Below, piece after piece: positions 62,556 to 64,000 of a stretch of DNA of 64,000 nucleotides. The position numbers and the translations under genes were made by a program. This DNA comes from Bacillota bacterium (lineage in GTDB: Bacteria; Bacillota; DSM-12270; Thermacetogeniales; Thermacetogeniaceae): assembly GCA_013177945.1 (NCBI GenBank), contig JABLXW010000001.1, positions 124,001 to 188,000 of the forward strand, given 5' to 3'. The stretch's first letter is position 1; every line of letters begins with the position of its first letter. The notes beneath the pieces were generated by a model. The model saw only the letters and a list, made by a program, of their open reading frames with translations, was not told the DNA's origin and ran no database searches.

Positions 62556-64000
62556 TTGGACCTGTCGCAATACATGGATTTGTTTCTGGCTGAAGCAAAA
62601 GAGCATCTGGAATCTTTAAACGAAAATCTCCTCAAGCTGGAGAGGAATCCTGGTGATTACGAGGTTCTGAATGAAATCTTTCGCTCCGCCCATACCCTGA
62701 AGGGCATGGCCGCCACCATGGGTTTTGAACAAATTACCGAGTTAACCCACGAAATGGAAAATGCCCTCGCCCTTTTAAAAGAGAAGAAACTCCGGGTAAC
62801 TCCGGAAGTTATCGACGTGCTTCTCAGATGTCTGGATGCCCTCGAAGTGATGATTAAGAATTTGCGAGACGGCGGGGAACAACCTTACCCCTATCACCCC
62901 CTTCTCAGCGAACTCCGGGATCTTGGCAAGGTCTGCAGCGACCACCTGGATTTACCCTCTTCCGAACCAGAGCAGCCCTCTTCTGAACCCCTGGAGTTCA
63001 ATGAATACGAAGTTTCGGTTCTCAAAGCCGCCGAAAACAGCGAGTACCAACCCTATTATATTAAAGTCGGTCTGGCCCCAAATACCGTGATGAAATCGGT
63101 GCGCGCCTTTATGGTTTTCCGGAATCTGGAAGAATACGGACAGATTATCAAGTGCCACCCTCCCGTTCAGGATTTGGAGGAGGAACGCTTTGGGGACAGT
63201 TTTGAGGTAGTCTTTGTCTCCCAGGCACCCGTGGAAACAATTTCCCAGGCTCTGGATAAAATTGCAGAGGTAAGGGTTTTATCCATCCAGAAAATCAGCA
63301 CCAGCAGCCTCAGCGGCCAGAAAGCGGCACCCCTGCAAACTAAAACCGAAGCCCTTAAAAACCAGACTGCGGTTCTTTCCTCACCTGGAGGCCGCGCCTT
63401 GAAAACGGTCAGAGTCGATATCGAACGCCTTGATAACTTAATGAACCTGGTGGGGGAGCTGGTGATCAATAAAACACGGCTCGAACAAATCGGGCTAACG
63501 CACCGGCTCACCGATCTCCTCGAAGCAATTGAACAGATGGGCCGGCTTACAGCTGATCTTCAGGCCCTCGTCATGAAAGTAAGGATGGTTCCCATCGAAC
63601 AGGTCTTTAACAGGTTTCCCCGCATGGTAAGAGATCTTGCCCGGGAGATGGGAAAAGACATTCAGTTTATCATCGAGGGTAAAGAAACAGAACTGGACCG
63701 GACCGTAATCGACGAAATCGGCGACCCCCTTGTGCACTTAATCAGAAATGCGATTGATCACGGAATTGAGCATCCCGAAGAAAGGATCCAGGCAGGTAAA
63801 GCAAAAACAGCCCGCCTTCGTCTTGTTGCTTACCATGAAGGAAATAACGTAATCATCGAAGTTGAAGATGACGGACGGGGGATAGACCTCGATAAAGTCC
63901 GGAGCCATGCAATCAGCAAAGGCTTTTTAACGGAAAAGGAAGGAGAATATTTGGATGACAACGCGGTTCTAAACGTAATTTTCCAGCCTGGCTTCAGCAC
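62556..64000 (+). CDS. cheA: Chemotaxis histidine kinase CheA (3' truncated)
   Basis: Sensor kinase that phosphorylates CheY and CheB. Open to the window end; about 481 residues are visible. P1 Hpt domain with His46 in RSAHTLKGMAAT, a P2-like region (about 160-260), the dimerisation P3 (RVDIERLDNLMNLVGELVI), and the start of the HATPase with the N box HLIRNAIDHGIEHPEER and G1 box VEDDGRGID. TTG start with AAGGAAGGTG upstream. The CheW-like P5 domain lies outside. Confidence 0.96.
   Translation, partial: MDLSQYMDLFLAEAKEHLESLNENLLKLERNPGDYEVLNEIFRSAHTLKGMAATMGFEQITELTHEMENALALLKEKKLRVTPEVIDVLLRCLDALEVMIKNLRDGGEQPYPYHPLLSELRDLGKVCSDHLDLPSSEPEQPSSEPLEFNEYEVSVLKAAENSEYQPYYIKVGLAPNTVMKSVRAFMVFRNLEEYGQIIKCHPPVQDLEEERFGDSFEVVFVSQAPVETISQALDKIAEVRVLSIQKISTSSLSGQKAAPLQTKTEALKNQTAVLSSPGGRALKTVRVDIERLDNLMNLVGELVINKTRLEQIGLTHRLTDLLEAIEQMGRLTADLQALVMKVRMVPIEQVFNRFPRMVRDLAREMGKDIQFIIEGKETELDRTVIDEIGDPLVHLIRNAIDHGIEHPEERIQAGKAKTARLRLVAYHEGNNVIIEVEDDGRGIDLDKVRSHAISKGFLTEKEGEYLDDNAVLNVIFQPGFS

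Noticed and set aside
1-64000. tRNA, rRNA, CRISPR, insertion sequences, prophage, toxin-antitoxin
   Set aside because: No such sequence was recognised by eye on either strand; weak tRNA-like or repeat signals would need tRNAscan-SE and repeat searches.

Overview
The window looks like a chromosomal core segment of an endospore-forming, flagellated Gram-positive bacterium of the Clostridia (Moorella / Thermacetogenium / Desulfotomaculum-like lineage). The evidence is the gene order fabG-acpP-fabF-rnc-smc-ftsY, ylxM-ffh-rpsP-khpA-rimM-trmD-rplS-lepB-rbgA-rnhB and dprA-topA-trmFO-xerC-hslVU-codY-flagella, the presence of SpoVS and CodY, strong AGGAGG ribosome sites and very frequent TTG starts. 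G+C is a little above one half. Charge-rich proteins and a methionine-poor SRP M domain hint at a thermophile. The species is inferred, not proven. Nearly everything is on the + strand; only bfn and comM are on the - strand.

Region 1 (1-7959): end of a fatty-acid synthesis cluster (fabG, acpP, fabF), then rnc, spoVS, smc and ftsY. spoVS has a textbook sigma-H promoter. Region 2 (7965-11833): a compact four-gene operon (nucleoside phosphorylase, MtnA isomerase, class II aldolase, MtaD-type deaminase) that reads as a salvage shunt for the SAM by-products methylthioadenosine and 5'-deoxyadenosine. Region 3 (11842-19713): SRP, ribosome and tRNA-modification genes, signal peptidase, RbgA, RNase HII, and an off-operon pair that resembles the flagellar FliK C-domain and the FlhB C-domain. 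Region 4 (19727-25444): nitrilase-family amidase, LarA-like racemase, GlcD/GlcF-type 2-hydroxyacid oxidase, a DUF3786 protein, and a small stand-alone starch-binding-module protein. The last has a sigma-G-like promoter buried in a hairpin that masks its ribosome site.

Region 5 (25645-37226): bfn and comM (- strand), then ku, dprA, topA, trmFO, xerC, hslV, hslU and codY. comM and dprA both carry sigma-H-like promoters and ku a sigma-G-like one. Region 6 (37468-64000): one long flagellar/chemotaxis operon, flgBC-fliEFGHIJ-motE-fliK-flgD-(operon protein)-flgE-flbD-motAB-fliL-fliM-fliY-cheY-fliOPQR-flhB-flhA-flhF-flhG-pilZ-cheB-cheA, with cheA cut by the window end. It encodes, roughly in assembly order, the rod, MS ring, rotor, export ATPase, hook, stator, export gate, placement factors, c-di-GMP brake and chemotaxis core.

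No tRNA, rRNA, CRISPR array, insertion sequence or prophage was seen. The regulatory DNA is the least ordinary part: three sigma-H-like and two sigma-G-like promoters, an RBS-masking hairpin, large hairpins around flgE/flbD, and probable CTG and ATT start codons.
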